Assembly: GCA_038396605.1 (NCBI GenBank)
Contig: CP121690.1
Coordinates: 2,508,356 to 2,572,355 of the forward strand
DNA: 64,000 nucleotides
Direction: 5' to 3'
Source: Eubacteriales bacterium mix99
Lineage (GTDB): Bacteria > Bacillota > Clostridia > Caldicoprobacterales > DTU083
Every line of letters starts with the position of its first letter. Within the stretch, counting starts at the first letter, position 1. The notes under the pieces were generated by a model. The model worked only from the letters and a program-made list of their open reading frames with translations, was not told the DNA's origin and searched no databases. Shown here one piece after another: positions 33,862-42,822 of the stretch. The translations under genes and the position numbers were made by a program.

Positions 33862-35280
33862 ATGCCGGCTGAAAACCATGCTTTTGCTGTTTCGAAAAAA
33901 GAGAAGGAGAAACATGCCATAGCGATTCTGCAACAACAGATACTCGGTTCCGGATTGAAATACCATATTATAACTTATGGCTGTCAGATGAATGTGCATG
34001 ATTCCGAAATGTTGGCCGGAATGCTGTCGGAAATCGGTTATGAGGAGACCGATCAACAGCAGGAAGCGGATTTGATCCTGTTCAATACCTGTTGTGTCCG
34101 GGACAATGCCGAGCGCAGAGTCTATGGCAATGTAGGAGCCTTAAAGTCATACAAACAGGAAAATCCCGACCGGATCATCGGCGTCTGCGGATGCATGATG
34201 CAGCAGCCGGATGTATCTGCCGATCTCGTCCGGAAGTTTCCCTTTATTGATCTGGTTTTTGGAACGCACAGTCTTCCCCACTTCCCTTCCCTGCTGCTGC
34301 AGGCTTTGGAGTCCAGGAAAACAGTAGTGGAGATTCCGGATACCGAAGGAGAGCTCAGCGAATCCGAATCCATTCCTCTGAAACGGGCTGCCGGTACAGG
34401 CGCATGGGTCACCATCATGCATGGATGCAACAACTTCTGCAGTTATTGCATTGTTCCTTACGTTCGTGGGAGGGAAAGAAGCCGTCGGCCGGAAAATATT
34501 CTGGAAGAAATCCGTCAGCTTGCACGGGAGGGATACCGGGAAGTCACCCTGCTGGGACAGAATGTGAATTCCTATGGAAAGGATCTGGAAACCCCTGTTC
34601 CGTTCCACACTCTGCTCAGGGAGATCAATCAAATAAACGGGATGGAAAGAATCCGGTTCATGACATCCCATCCCAAGGACCTGTCCGATGACCTGATCCT
34701 TGCCATGGCAGAATGCGACAAGGTATGTGAGCATCTCCACCTACCCGTTCAGGCAGGCAGTGACCGGATCCTTCAGGCAATGAATCGGAGATATACTGCG
34801 CAAAGCTATTGCACTTTGGTGGACAGGGCCCGCCAGGCCATACCGGATATTGCACTGACCACGGATATCATTGTTGGTTTTCCGGGGGAAACGGAAGAGG
34901 ATTTTCAGGAGACCCTGGATCTCGTGGAGCGGATTCAGTATGATTCTGCCTATACTTTCCTATATTCCTCGCGGTTCGGTACTCCTGCCGCAAAGCGGAA
35001 GGATCCGCTGAGCCTGGAGGAAAAAAAGGAAAGGCTTTATCGGTTGAATGCGTTGCAAAATAAAATAAGCAGGAAAAAAAACCAGGAATATGATGGACGG
35101 GTTGTGGAAGTGCTGGTGGAGGGTTCCAGTAAAAACAATCCGGATGTTCTTACCGGCAGGACCCGGTCCAATAAGACCGTGAATTTCAGGGGCAGTGCGG
35201 AACTTGCCGGGCAATTGGCCATGGTTCGGATTGCCAGGGCTCATTCCTGGTCTCTGGAGGGGGAGGCGATCGAAAAATGA
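33862..35280 (+). CDS. miaB: tRNA-2-methylthio-N6-dimethylallyladenosine synthase
   Basis: A 472-residue radical-SAM methylthiotransferase acting on i6A37 made by MiaA. The N-terminal UPF0004 domain binds the auxiliary cluster through Cys41 (YGCQMN), Cys77 (NTCCVRDNAE) and Cys111 (VCGCM). The radical-SAM cluster is Cys189/193/196 (GCNNFCSYCIVPY). A TRAM RNA-binding domain ends the protein (VVEVLVEGSS ... GRTRSNKTVNF). ATG at 33862 with AAAGGGA; a TTG six codons earlier is less likely. The stop overlaps the next start (ATGA), pairing it with a RicA-type protein as in B. subtilis. Confidence 0.96.
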   Translation: MPAENHAFAVSKKEKEKHAIAILQQQILGSGLKYHIITYGCQMNVHDSEMLAGMLSEIGYEETDQQQEADLILFNTCCVRDNAERRVYGNVGALKSYKQENPDRIIGVCGCMMQQPDVSADLVRKFPFIDLVFGTHSLPHFPSLLLQALESRKTVVEIPDTEGELSESESIPLKRAAGTGAWVTIMHGCNNFCSYCIVPYVRGRERSRRPENILEEIRQLAREGYREVTLLGQNVNSYGKDLETPVPFHTLLREINQINGMERIRFMTSHPKDLSDDLILAMAECDKVCEHLHLPVQAGSDRILQAMNRRYTAQSYCTLVDRARQAIPDIALTTDIIVGFPGETEEDFQETLDLVERIQYDSAYTFLYSSRFGTPAAKRKDPLSLEEKKERLYRLNALQNKISRKKNQEYDGRVVEVLVEGSSKNNPDVLTGRTRSNKTVNFRGSAELAGQLAMVRIARAHSWSLEGEAIEK

Positions 35281-35732
35281 CCAAAGAGACAGAGGTTTCC
35301 CGTTCGGAACTCATGAAGCTGGCCAGAGAGCTGGGACAGGCTCTGGCGCAGTCCCAGGAAATACTGGACTACAGGGATGCGGAGAAGGAAATGGCAGACG
35401 ATGAAGAAGCCAGCCATCTGATGCGGGTTTACCGGAAAACATATCAGGAGCGGATTCAACTGCAGACAGATCCGGAGAATAAAAAGAAAGAAATTGCAAG
35501 CCTGTCTGATTCCCTGGAAAAAGCGGACAGGGACAGGAAAGCCAACTCGCTGATTGCAAAGTACGATCAGACGGGAAATGCCTTTCAGGACCTGATCTAT
35601 CAGATCAATCAGGTCCTGAAGTTCTACTGCATGGAGCCGGATGAGGATTCCCAATTTGGGCCGGCAGGTGGCTGCAGGGGATGCAAAGGCTGTCCGAAAG
35701 CCCGGATGGGAATCAATACTCCTCCGTCATAA
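35277..35732 (+). CDS. YlbF/YmcA (RicA/RicF) family protein with C-terminal cysteine cluster
   Basis: A 151-residue helical protein of the YlbF/YmcA family (LMKLARELGQALAQSQEILDYRDAEKEM). In B. subtilis YmcA (RicA) lies just after miaB and with RicF and RicT forms a complex binding [4Fe-4S] clusters that affects RNase Y processing and competence/sporulation phosphorelay. Here the tail has CRGCKGCP, three cysteines in C-x2-C-x2-C spacing, after a flexible GPAGG, likely cluster ligands. The frame overlaps miaB by four bases. Confidence 0.82.
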   Translation: MTKETEVSRSELMKLARELGQALAQSQEILDYRDAEKEMADDEEASHLMRVYRKTYQERIQLQTDPENKKKEIASLSDSLEKADRDRKANSLIAKYDQTGNAFQDLIYQINQVLKFYCMEPDEDSQFGPAGGCRGCKGCPKARMGINTPPS

Positions 35733-36879
35733 AATTGTTCCTGGGAGGAAAGAGTGCACCAAGGCTTGTCATCACCCATTCCTCCCTGCATTCCAAACGC
35801 CCTTCCGCCAGGGAAGAATCAGCGGTACAGAAGCCCCAAAGCAATTGGGAAAGAGTGCGGATATCCATATGGACATCCGGCTCTTTCCCGGTGGCTGTAA
35901 TGTCCAGAGCAGCACCTTTTTCTTTCAGAAAATAGCATCCATTGTTGCCTGGAATCATCGGATCGGATACCTGGAGAACAAAAGGATCTGCGGAAAAAGG
36001 GATTCCGGATAAAGCGCCGATGATATTGTGGATCCTTCCCATGACGAACGTTTCCTTTTCCATTTTCCCCCGTGAGTCCTTCATGGATAAATAGGTGGTA
36101 TCCGTGGAAGGAGCTTTCCACACGATCCGGCTTATCTGTCCCATGTGATGAAAGGCCAGTTGAAGCAAAGCCTCCTTGGCTTCCGGATTTTGATAAATAA
36201 GCTCACGGATACAGAGTTTCTTATTACAAATGGTATACAGGATATATCCGGTTGTGATGTTGTCCTGCAGATAGCGAAAGCCCATGCCATGATCCAGCTC
36301 CAGGTCCCGAAGAATCTTCTCCCAGTTGTTCTGGTTTCGAATGAAATAACCATGAAATCCCTTCATAAAACGCAGATAACAATCGGACAGAATCTTTCTG
36401 TCGCAGATCCCCAATCTCCGATAACTTCCGGTCAGTTTGCCGGTGGTTTTCAACACTTCCATTTTCCGATAGGTCAGCAGATCATAACAGATCTCCCACC
36501 CGTATTTTCGATAGAAATCATATTGAAAAGGCAAAAGAATGGAACAGTGGATATTGCGTTTCCGCAGGATCGTATCGACATATTGCAGCAGCCGGGCTGC
36601 ATGTCCTCTTCCCCGGTACTCCGGCCGGGTTGCAACTCCCACGATATAGCTTACGTCAATCGGCCTGTCCCGAAGCTGCATCCGATAGGGCAACAGCTGA
36701 AGGCAGGAACAAACCCGGTCCCCCTCCACTGTAACCAAAGTGTTTTTTGGCTTATAGCAAAATTGAAAGAAAAAATCAATGAACTCCGGGCTGTCATCAA
36801 AACAGTATGCCCATAAGTCCCGTACCTGTGAAGTTTCCTGGTCCAGGGCCAGTCGTGTAACGGTATTTCCGTTTTTCAT
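35713..36879 (-). CDS. GNAT-type acetyltransferase, Eis-like
   Basis: A 388-residue protein with an N-terminal GNAT fold: YIVGVATRPEYRGRGHAARLL near 77 is the acetyl-CoA pyrophosphate loop, followed by SILLPFQYDFYRKYGWE. A second GNAT-like region and a C-terminal sterol-carrier-like domain (about 285-388) complete the layout of Eis/enhanced intracellular survival acetyltransferases. The natural substrate is unknown; relatives acetylate amines of aminoglycosides or proteins. The start at 36879 has GGAGG five bases upstream; another ATG four codons earlier is possible. Its 3' end overlaps the tail of the YlbF-family gene on the other strand. Confidence 0.8.
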   Translation of the reverse strand: MKNGNTVTRLALDQETSQVRDLWAYCFDDSPEFIDFFFQFCYKPKNTLVTVEGDRVCSCLQLLPYRMQLRDRPIDVSYIVGVATRPEYRGRGHAARLLQYVDTILRKRNIHCSILLPFQYDFYRKYGWEICYDLLTYRKMEVLKTTGKLTGSYRRLGICDRKILSDCYLRFMKGFHGYFIRNQNNWEKILRDLELDHGMGFRYLQDNITTGYILYTICNKKLCIRELIYQNPEAKEALLQLAFHHMGQISRIVWKAPSTDTTYLSMKDSRGKMEKETFVMGRIHNIIGALSGIPFSADPFVLQVSDPMIPGNNGCYFLKEKGAALDITATGKEPDVHMDIRTLSQLLWGFCTADSSLAEGRLECREEWVMTSLGALFPPRNNFMTEEY

Positions 36880-36950
36880 TGTAACCTCCATTCTGTCGCT
36901 GTCCGCAAGACAAGCTGGAATAAGAATGGGCGCGGGTTCCCTGCGGTTTT

Positions 36951-37841
36951 TTATATATAAAATCCGGTATACTTCTTGATCATCCTTACCGGATGATAGG
37001 ATTCCTTTGCCTTGCGCATTCCCTGAATCCCCATATCTTCTTCCCGATTGATGTAGGGAATATGGAACCAGGCCTTTGCGGTAAACAGCTGATTCATAAT
37101 GGGAAAGGAGCCGTCATAATCCGTATTCGCCTTTTCAATATGCGTGACTGCCATGTTGGGATTTAGCAGTTCCCCAAGGGTAAATGCCTGTACCGAACCA
37201 TTGATGCGCAGTACTCCCCCGGTGACCTTCAGGGCACGATAATTGGTCAAAATATCATAAACAGCTCTCTTTTCCTCCAGGATACTTTCGTCCCCTTCCT
37301 TTCCGGAAATCCATACCAGTTCAGTGTCCAGACATTCGGAGAGGTTGGTGTCGTTCAATGCTTCATACTGGTATTCATAGCTTTTCTTGAATTTGTTGAT
37401 GTGGTTTCGTTTCTGTCGGAACTTCTTTCCCTTCAGTTCGATTAATTCCTTCGTGGAATAGACATAATCATAATTGCTGCGGTCCTCACAGAAGATCAAT
37501 TTACCCGGAAGAGCTTCTTCCATTTCTCTTTTCCGGTCTTCGGTAACCGCTTTCAGAACCAGTGGAAATCCCTCACTATGGAAACAGTCTGCCAGAACAG
37601 GCAGGACCTTATCATAGGTGCCTTCCCCCATACACAGGGGAGAAAAAGCATAGGGATACAAATGACGATATTTCGCTACAATACATAAATAATCCTGGAT
37701 CATTGTATATTTCAATTGATCGGAATTTCTCCAGATAAACAGATCAGTAAAAGTGGATTCGGAGCTTTCATAATTCCTGGCGGCAAAATATTGGTCAAAC
37801 AGGGCCTTATCTTTCAGTTCGATGTCCTTGAATGTTATCAC
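36951..37841 (-). CDS. DUF2156 (phosphatidylglycerol lysyltransferase C-terminal-like) protein
   Basis: A 296-residue soluble protein of two GNAT-like halves matching the DUF2156 family: ITFKDIELKDKALFDQYF at the start, RSNYDYVYSTKELIELKGKKFRQKRN split around 125-150, and C-terminal YINREEDMGIQGMRKAKESYHP. Related domains in MprF transfer aminoacyl groups from tRNA to lipids, but this protein has no membrane part, so its role is unknown. Start GTG at 37841 with AGGAGGT. It sits upstream of the Eis-like gene on the same strand and may be co-transcribed with it. Confidence 0.82.
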   Translation of the reverse strand: MITFKDIELKDKALFDQYFAARNYESSESTFTDLFIWRNSDQLKYTMIQDYLCIVAKYRHLYPYAFSPLCMGEGTYDKVLPVLADCFHSEGFPLVLKAVTEDRKREMEEALPGKLIFCEDRSNYDYVYSTKELIELKGKKFRQKRNHINKFKKSYEYQYEALNDTNLSECLDTELVWISGKEGDESILEEKRAVYDILTNYRALKVTGGVLRINGSVQAFTLGELLNPNMAVTHIEKANTDYDGSFPIMNQLFTAKAWFHIPYINREEDMGIQGMRKAKESYHPVRMIKKYTGFYI

Positions 37842-37889
37842 AAAGATACCTCCTATTCATCCTGCCTCCTATTATACACGTTTTTACAG

Positions 37890-37921
37890 GCTAAAACAAA
37901 AGGGCCCTTTGCAGGGCCCTT
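37890..37921 (-). terminator. Terminator of the cyanophycin genes
   Basis: AAGGGCCC (37900-37907) and GGGCCCTT (37914-37921) around a six-base loop; on the - strand followed by TTGTTTT. Directly after the cphA stop. Confidence 0.85.
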
Positions 37922-37932
37922 ACCGACATCTA

Positions 37933-40584
37933 TCAGGCTTTTGCCAGTGTAATTTCAGATGATTCCCGTTCTTTTACCCTGACTCTTTTTGATGTCTCCT
38001 CATTGATTATTTTCATCAAGCTCTCCAGCTTCTCATAAAAAATCACAATGATATCGCCGGCAATGGCGTGATCCATTGCATGGCGAAGCGCTTCTTCTTC
38101 CTTCCGGATCAGGGATGCAGCACTTTTTGGAAGGCCCGCCGAAAGGACGCCGGACAATAACAGTTGTGAGATTTCTCCCGGTTTACGGCCTCTTAAGTCC
38201 TTATCCTCCTTGATAATAATCCGGTCAAAAGACTTTCCGGCAATAAATCCTATTTTCTTTACGGCAGAATCCTCCCGATCCCCCGGAGTGCCAATGATTC
38301 CGATCAGTCGGGATCCACCCATCTTCCGGACGGCTTCTGTAGTCCTTTCGTATCCTGCAATATTATGTCCATAATCCACCACGACCCGGAAATCCCGGAT
38401 GTTAAAAATATTGAATCTGCCTGGATTATGGATTTCATCGCAGTAGAAAGAGGTCATGGCGCTTTCGATAACATGCAGCGGAATCTTCAGGGCATAGGCG
38501 GCACTGAAAGCCGCCAGCGAATTTTCAATATTATAGATCAGCTTGCCTCCGAAGGTGGCAGGAATCTGTTCCACCGACAGACTTTTCAGCAATCCATTCC
38601 CCGTCGCAAGGGTAATATAATGATCCTTGAGAAAGACGGCGATCCCTCCTGCCGAAATATGTTTATGAACAATCAGGTTGTCTTCCTGCCGTGAAAAATA
38701 TATTACATTTGCCTTTGTCTGCTCAGCAGCCTGGACCACCAGGGGATCGTCTGCATTCAGGACAGCATACCCGTTGCTTTTGACGGCTTCCACAACCAAC
38801 GACTTTACATGAAGCAGATCTTCCAGAGTTTCCACCCCATCCAGGCCCAGATGATCTTCACTGATATTGGTCAGGACTCCGACATCTGCCAGATCATATC
38901 CCAGGCCGGAACGTATCAATCCTCCGCGGGCCGTCTCCAGGACGGCTGCATCCACTGCCTTGTCCGTCAGGATGATTTGAGCGCTTTCCGGACCGGTTGT
39001 ATCTCCCTTCAAAATGCACTGGTCATTGATGTAAATACCATCGGTTGTTGTCATTCCAACAGTTTGACCGCAGGATTTCAGAATATGTGCTATCATTCTG
39101 GTTGTGGTTGTCTTTCCATTGGTCCCGGTAATCGAAAAAATGGGGATAGAATGTCTGCTCCCATATGGGAAAAGCATATCCACAATGGCGTTTCCAACTT
39201 TTCTTGGTTCTCCCCTGGATGGGAAAAGATGCATCCGGATACCGGGAGAGGCATTTACTTCGAGGACGGCTCCCTGTCCGTGCAGCAGGGGTTTGCTGAT
39301 ATTGGCACATGCGATATCCACCCCGGCGATGTCCAGTCCAAGAATTCTCGCTGCCCGGATGGCGAGCTCCTGATTGTATGGATGTATTTTTTCCGTGCAG
39401 TCCATGGCTTCTCCGCCTGTGCTGAGGTTTCCGTTGGCTTTGAGGTAAATCCGTACCCCTTCCCTCGGAATGCTTTTCGGGGAGTATCCCTGTTTTTTCA
39501 ATATATTCTGACTGATCTCGTCAATGATAATTTTGGTAAGGGGCTTTTCGTGACCGGTTCCCCGTCTTTCATCCCTGTTTTTCTGCTGCACCAGTTCGGC
39601 TATGGTCTGCCTTCCGTTGCCCATGACAAAGGCAGGCATCCGGAGAGATACGGCAGATACCTGATCCCCTATGACCAGTACCCGATAATCCTTGCCTTTC
39701 ACAAACTCCTCCACCAAAACGTTTTCATTGATTTTGGCTGCAATGGGAAATGCTTCTGCAACTTCTTCCGGAGACTGAATGTTCAGGGACACCCCTTTCC
39801 CCTGGTTTCCGTTGACTGGTTTGATTACCACAGGCCATCCGATTTTCCTTGCTGCTTTTACAGCTTCCTCTGCCGTCAGGCAGACAACTCCCCCCGGAAC
39901 AGGGATCCCTGCCCGGCTGAGCAGTTCCTTGGTTACGGTCTTGTCACAGGCCATGTCTGCGGAAATGCAGCTGGTACTGTCCGACAGGGTTCCTTCTATT
40001 TTCTTATTGTATTTTCCATATCCCAGCTGAATAATGCTTCCCTTGCCGATCCTTGTTACCGGAATGCCTCTGTCCACGGCGGCATTAACAATAGCCTGTG
40101 TACTGGGCCCAGGTCCATAACGGGACATCAGTTCCCTGATTTGCTTCAATCCGGGATTCAAATCGAACGGTTCCCCGGAGCAGAGGGCATTTGCCATCTG
40201 AACAGCCACCTTTCCTGCTTCCAGACCGGAATGCTCTTCCTGGTAAGCGAACAGTACCGTATAGCTGCTGCTGTCACCGATCTGCCTTGCCCTGCCGAAC
40301 GAGACGGATTGACCGACAAGATTCAGAATTTCCAATGTACTGTGTTCAATAACATGAGCCAGATAGGTCCCTTCCTCCAGCCTTTTCTGAAATCCGCCTT
40401 CAAATCCAAGCGAACAATGATGAGTGCGAAGTCCAGGCAGCAATTCCAGGATCCGCTCATTAAAGTCACAAATTTGCACGGTCGGGATATCACGCCACTC
40501 CTCCAAATCAACAATTATTTTGATTACTTTTTGATGGCTGTATATATTTCGCCCGGAATAGGCTTTCCATTCACGTATCTGCAA
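37933..40584 (-). CDS. cphA: Cyanophycin synthetase
   Basis: An 883-residue ATP-dependent ligase that builds cyanophycin (multi-L-arginyl-poly-L-aspartate), a nitrogen and carbon reserve. The N-terminal domain spans about 1-160. The ATP-grasp domain (about 220-480) contains WPVVIKPVNGNQGKGV and EVNASPGIRMH. The Mur-ligase-like domain starts SITGTNGKTTTTRMI near 490 and includes NISEDHLG and ETARGGLIRSGLGYD. Family length is about 870-900. Start TTG at 40584 with AAGGAGG eight bases upstream. The cyanophycinase gene lies immediately upstream on the same strand, so synthesis and breakdown are co-transcribed. Confidence 0.95.
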   Translation of the reverse strand: MQIREWKAYSGRNIYSHQKVIKIIVDLEEWRDIPTVQICDFNERILELLPGLRTHHCSLGFEGGFQKRLEEGTYLAHVIEHSTLEILNLVGQSVSFGRARQIGDSSSYTVLFAYQEEHSGLEAGKVAVQMANALCSGEPFDLNPGLKQIRELMSRYGPGPSTQAIVNAAVDRGIPVTRIGKGSIIQLGYGKYNKKIEGTLSDSTSCISADMACDKTVTKELLSRAGIPVPGGVVCLTAEEAVKAARKIGWPVVIKPVNGNQGKGVSLNIQSPEEVAEAFPIAAKINENVLVEEFVKGKDYRVLVIGDQVSAVSLRMPAFVMGNGRQTIAELVQQKNRDERRGTGHEKPLTKIIIDEISQNILKKQGYSPKSIPREGVRIYLKANGNLSTGGEAMDCTEKIHPYNQELAIRAARILGLDIAGVDIACANISKPLLHGQGAVLEVNASPGIRMHLFPSRGEPRKVGNAIVDMLFPYGSRHSIPIFSITGTNGKTTTTRMIAHILKSCGQTVGMTTTDGIYINDQCILKGDTTGPESAQIILTDKAVDAAVLETARGGLIRSGLGYDLADVGVLTNISEDHLGLDGVETLEDLLHVKSLVVEAVKSNGYAVLNADDPLVVQAAEQTKANVIYFSRQEDNLIVHKHISAGGIAVFLKDHYITLATGNGLLKSLSVEQIPATFGGKLIYNIENSLAAFSAAYALKIPLHVIESAMTSFYCDEIHNPGRFNIFNIRDFRVVVDYGHNIAGYERTTEAVRKMGGSRLIGIIGTPGDREDSAVKKIGFIAGKSFDRIIIKEDKDLRGRKPGEISQLLLSGVLSAGLPKSAASLIRKEEEALRHAMDHAIAGDIIVIFYEKLESLMKIINEETSKRVRVKERESSEITLAKA

Positions 40585-40590
40585 AAGAAT

Positions 40591-41400
40591 TTACCTCCTT
40601 AAGATAGGGACACGGTTTCGTATATCAAATTCGTATCCATGAGGAAGAATATGAAGGGTAACGTCGGTCAGTGCCAGAATATCATCCGGGTAGGATTCGG
40701 AAACATTGGTATAGCTTAAGCGAACCCCATCCAGAATCGTAACGGCATTGGAGCCGATTACTTCAAAGGTTTCATCCGGATAAACCACGACAGCCGTGTC
40801 TTCGTCGATACCGATTCCAAGGATATGGGGATTTTGCGCAATGGCTGCCAGGAGTCGCCCGGTCCTGCCTCTCTGTGCAAAATGCTGGTCAATGACGACA
40901 CCGCTCAGAAAACCCAGACCAGGTGCCATTTTGACCGTGCATTTTTTCGGCGCCTGATCGTCATTTCCGGAAGTAATCATTACCTCGCTGATGGCGGAGG
41001 CACCGGCACTGGTTCCTGCAAGAATCAGCCCATCGGAAAAAGCTTCCTTCAAAAACCAATCAGTCCTGGTTCCGCCAATCAAACTCGTAATCTTCAATTG
41101 ATCCCCTCCGGTAAAAAACACACATGTCGCACCTTCCAAACGGTGCAGCGTTGCCGGATCATCGGCATCTTCGCGCATTTCAATATGCAGTGCATCAATG
41201 TTCGAAACATGCAGTCGGGAGAACAATTTTTTATATTCCTTCCCTACTTCTGATGGAAATTCCGTCGCGACGGTCAAAATAACGATTTTACCCGCCTCTT
41301 CCCCGGAAAGCTCGGCAACCTTTGTGAGAATGGTGCAGTCTTTCTCCTTGTCCTCTGCACCACCTATAATGATAAGAGTTCCTTTTTTATGCCCTTCCAT
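40591..41400 (-). CDS. cphB: Cyanophycinase
   Basis: A 269-residue serine exopeptidase of family S51 that releases beta-Asp-Arg dipeptides from cyanophycin. Visible are GTLIIIGGAEDKEKD at the start, FFTGGDQLKITSLIGGT near 96, nucleophile Ser131 in LAGTSAGASAISEVMI, and GLGFLSGVVIDQHFAQRGRTGRL near 160-180 with the active-site His. ATG at 41400 with AGGAGG at 41407-41412. It is separated from cphA by six bases. Confidence 0.95.
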   Translation of the reverse strand: MEGHKKGTLIIIGGAEDKEKDCTILTKVAELSGEEAGKIVILTVATEFPSEVGKEYKKLFSRLHVSNIDALHIEMREDADDPATLHRLEGATCVFFTGGDQLKITSLIGGTRTDWFLKEAFSDGLILAGTSAGASAISEVMITSGNDDQAPKKCTVKMAPGLGFLSGVVIDQHFAQRGRTGRLLAAIAQNPHILGIGIDEDTAVVVYPDETFEVIGSNAVTILDGVRLSYTNVSESYPDDILALTDVTLHILPHGYEFDIRNRVPILRR

Positions 41401-41492
41401 TCTGAACCTCCTGTTTTGATACATATATTCTTCCAGTAAAGCCTCGGTTTTATACTCAAACTGGGAACTTTTAGTATATCAGTGAAAACCAT

Positions 41493-41521
41493 ATAAAAAG
41501 AGCACCCAAAAGGATGCTCTT
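41493..41521 (-). terminator. Terminator after the 170-residue membrane protein gene
   Basis: AAGAGCA (41498-41504) pairs with TGCTCTT (41515-41521) and is followed on the - strand by a T tract. It separates that gene from cphB. Confidence 0.8.
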
Positions 41522-41628
41522 ACCTGCATATAAGTACTGTCTTATGTTTTTGAATTGCTTCTCCTATCGGCTGCTTTTCACTCTGTTCATTCACAGCCCG
41601 AAACTTCCGTTAAATGCCTGGACTTCCA

Positions 41629-42141
41629 TTAACCATCCCGTTTGGAAAGCTTGCCCCGCATTGCATCCTTTTTCTGAATGGATTCCAGAACCTTTTTTCG
41701 TCTCCGTATCCCATCCAGATAGCTGACACCGGATACAACCGGAAACATCAGGATAAACACAATGGCAACATAGGGCATGACATTCTCAAATGCCACAAAC
41801 AGTTTGACATAGGGAATTAACCAACATCGCAAAGCGATTTCAATGGGTTGGTAAATCAACGAACCAACATACAACAGGATGCCGGGAATGGATGCAATCA
41901 ATCCGGAGAGAAAGCCCTTCGTTTTTTGGAACGTGCCCCTCTTCAGATCATTTTGGCCATAATAGCTGGCATCCGCATAGATCACCACCCAAAATAGGAA
42001 GATAAAGAAAATGCCCATTGCCCATTGATAGATCTCATTTTTTGGAAAAATACTGAACAATAAAAAATAAAGGAATAATTGTATCACCGTCATCAGTGCA
42101 TGGGTGCCCAGCAGTTTCCATCCAAATTTTCCGTACCCCAT
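41629..42141 (-). CDS. Membrane protein of unknown function
   Basis: A 170-residue protein with four predicted transmembrane stretches (THALMTVIQLFLYFLLFSIF, WAMGIFFIFLFWVVIYA, GLIASIPGILLYVGSLIY, VMPYVAIVFILMFPVVSGVSYL) and a strongly basic C-terminal tail (GIRRRKKVLESIQKKDAMRGK). I do not recognise the family. ATG at 42141 with GGGGAG upstream. It lies 111 bases downstream of the folate-cycle ligase gene on the same strand and is followed by a terminator. Confidence 0.7.
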   Translation of the reverse strand: MGYGKFGWKLLGTHALMTVIQLFLYFLLFSIFPKNEIYQWAMGIFFIFLFWVVIYADASYYGQNDLKRGTFQKTKGFLSGLIASIPGILLYVGSLIYQPIEIALRCWLIPYVKLFVAFENVMPYVAIVFILMFPVVSGVSYLDGIRRRKKVLESIQKKDAMRGKLSKRDG

Positions 42142-42252
42142 ATCCGGTTCTCCCCTTTTTCATTCTTATCTGAAAGCAACAAATTTTCAATTCCATTCTA
42201 TTTTACACGAAAACAGGCTGGATTTCCAGTACTGATTGCTGTTGCTTTCCTG

Positions 42253-42822
42253 CTATTTCCTCCCGATCCAATCGGAATCCGTAATAATTCCATCCATTGG
42301 TACGTCAAATGGATCCGCCGGCAGTTGATCCACCAGCTGAAAGGCAAAACCAATCCCGATTTTCGCAGCGTCCCTGCGCATTTTCGGCAGAAAGCGATCA
42401 TAATAACCGGCTCCGTATCCCAATCGGTTGAATTTCCGGTCAAATGCCAGTCCCGGGATGACAGCCAGATCAATTTCCTCCACACGTATCTGCCTCCGGA
42501 ACTGCTTTGGAGGCTCCGGGATCCCAAAATAGCCGGGCATCAGGTCGTCAGGGCTCTGTATTTCGCAGGGCAGGATTCTTTTTTTATTGGGTACGCATAC
42601 TGGCACGACAACCCGTTTGCCCGTTTCCAGCGCTGTCCGGATCAGGCCCAGTGTATCTGCTTCACTGCGAAAGCTTGCGTATGTCAGAAGAACCTCTGCC
42701 TTTTCATATGCCTCCAGGGCAGTCAGATGTCTTTCAATGGATTGGCTCCTGGATTGCCTTTCCCTATCCGGAATCCGATCCCTTGCGGAAGCCATGTTCC
42801 GCCTGATTTCCCGCTTGTTCAT
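42253..42822 (-). CDS. 5-formyltetrahydrofolate cyclo-ligase
   Basis: A 189-residue enzyme converting 5-formyl-THF to 5,10-methenyl-THF with ATP. It starts NKREIRRNMASARDRI, has VLLTYASFRSEADTLGLI and VVVPVCVP in the middle, and the signature DLAVIPGLAFDRKFNRLGYGAGYYDRFL (positions about 120-147) with the ATP-binding G-x-G-x-G-x-Y-D. Its ATG overlaps the alr stop by four bases, so the pair is translationally coupled. Confidence 0.93.
   Translation of the reverse strand: MNKREIRRNMASARDRIPDRERQSRSQSIERHLTALEAYEKAEVLLTYASFRSEADTLGLIRTALETGKRVVVPVCVPNKKRILPCEIQSPDDLMPGYFGIPEPPKQFRRQIRVEEIDLAVIPGLAFDRKFNRLGYGAGYYDRFLPKMRRDAAKIGIGFAFQLVDQLPADPFDVPMDGIITDSDWIGRK

Noticed and set aside
38809-40602. 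Very long open frame (597 codons) on the + strand
   Set aside because: It lies wholly antisense to cphA, which has clear family motifs and a proper ribosome site. The antisense product shows no motif.
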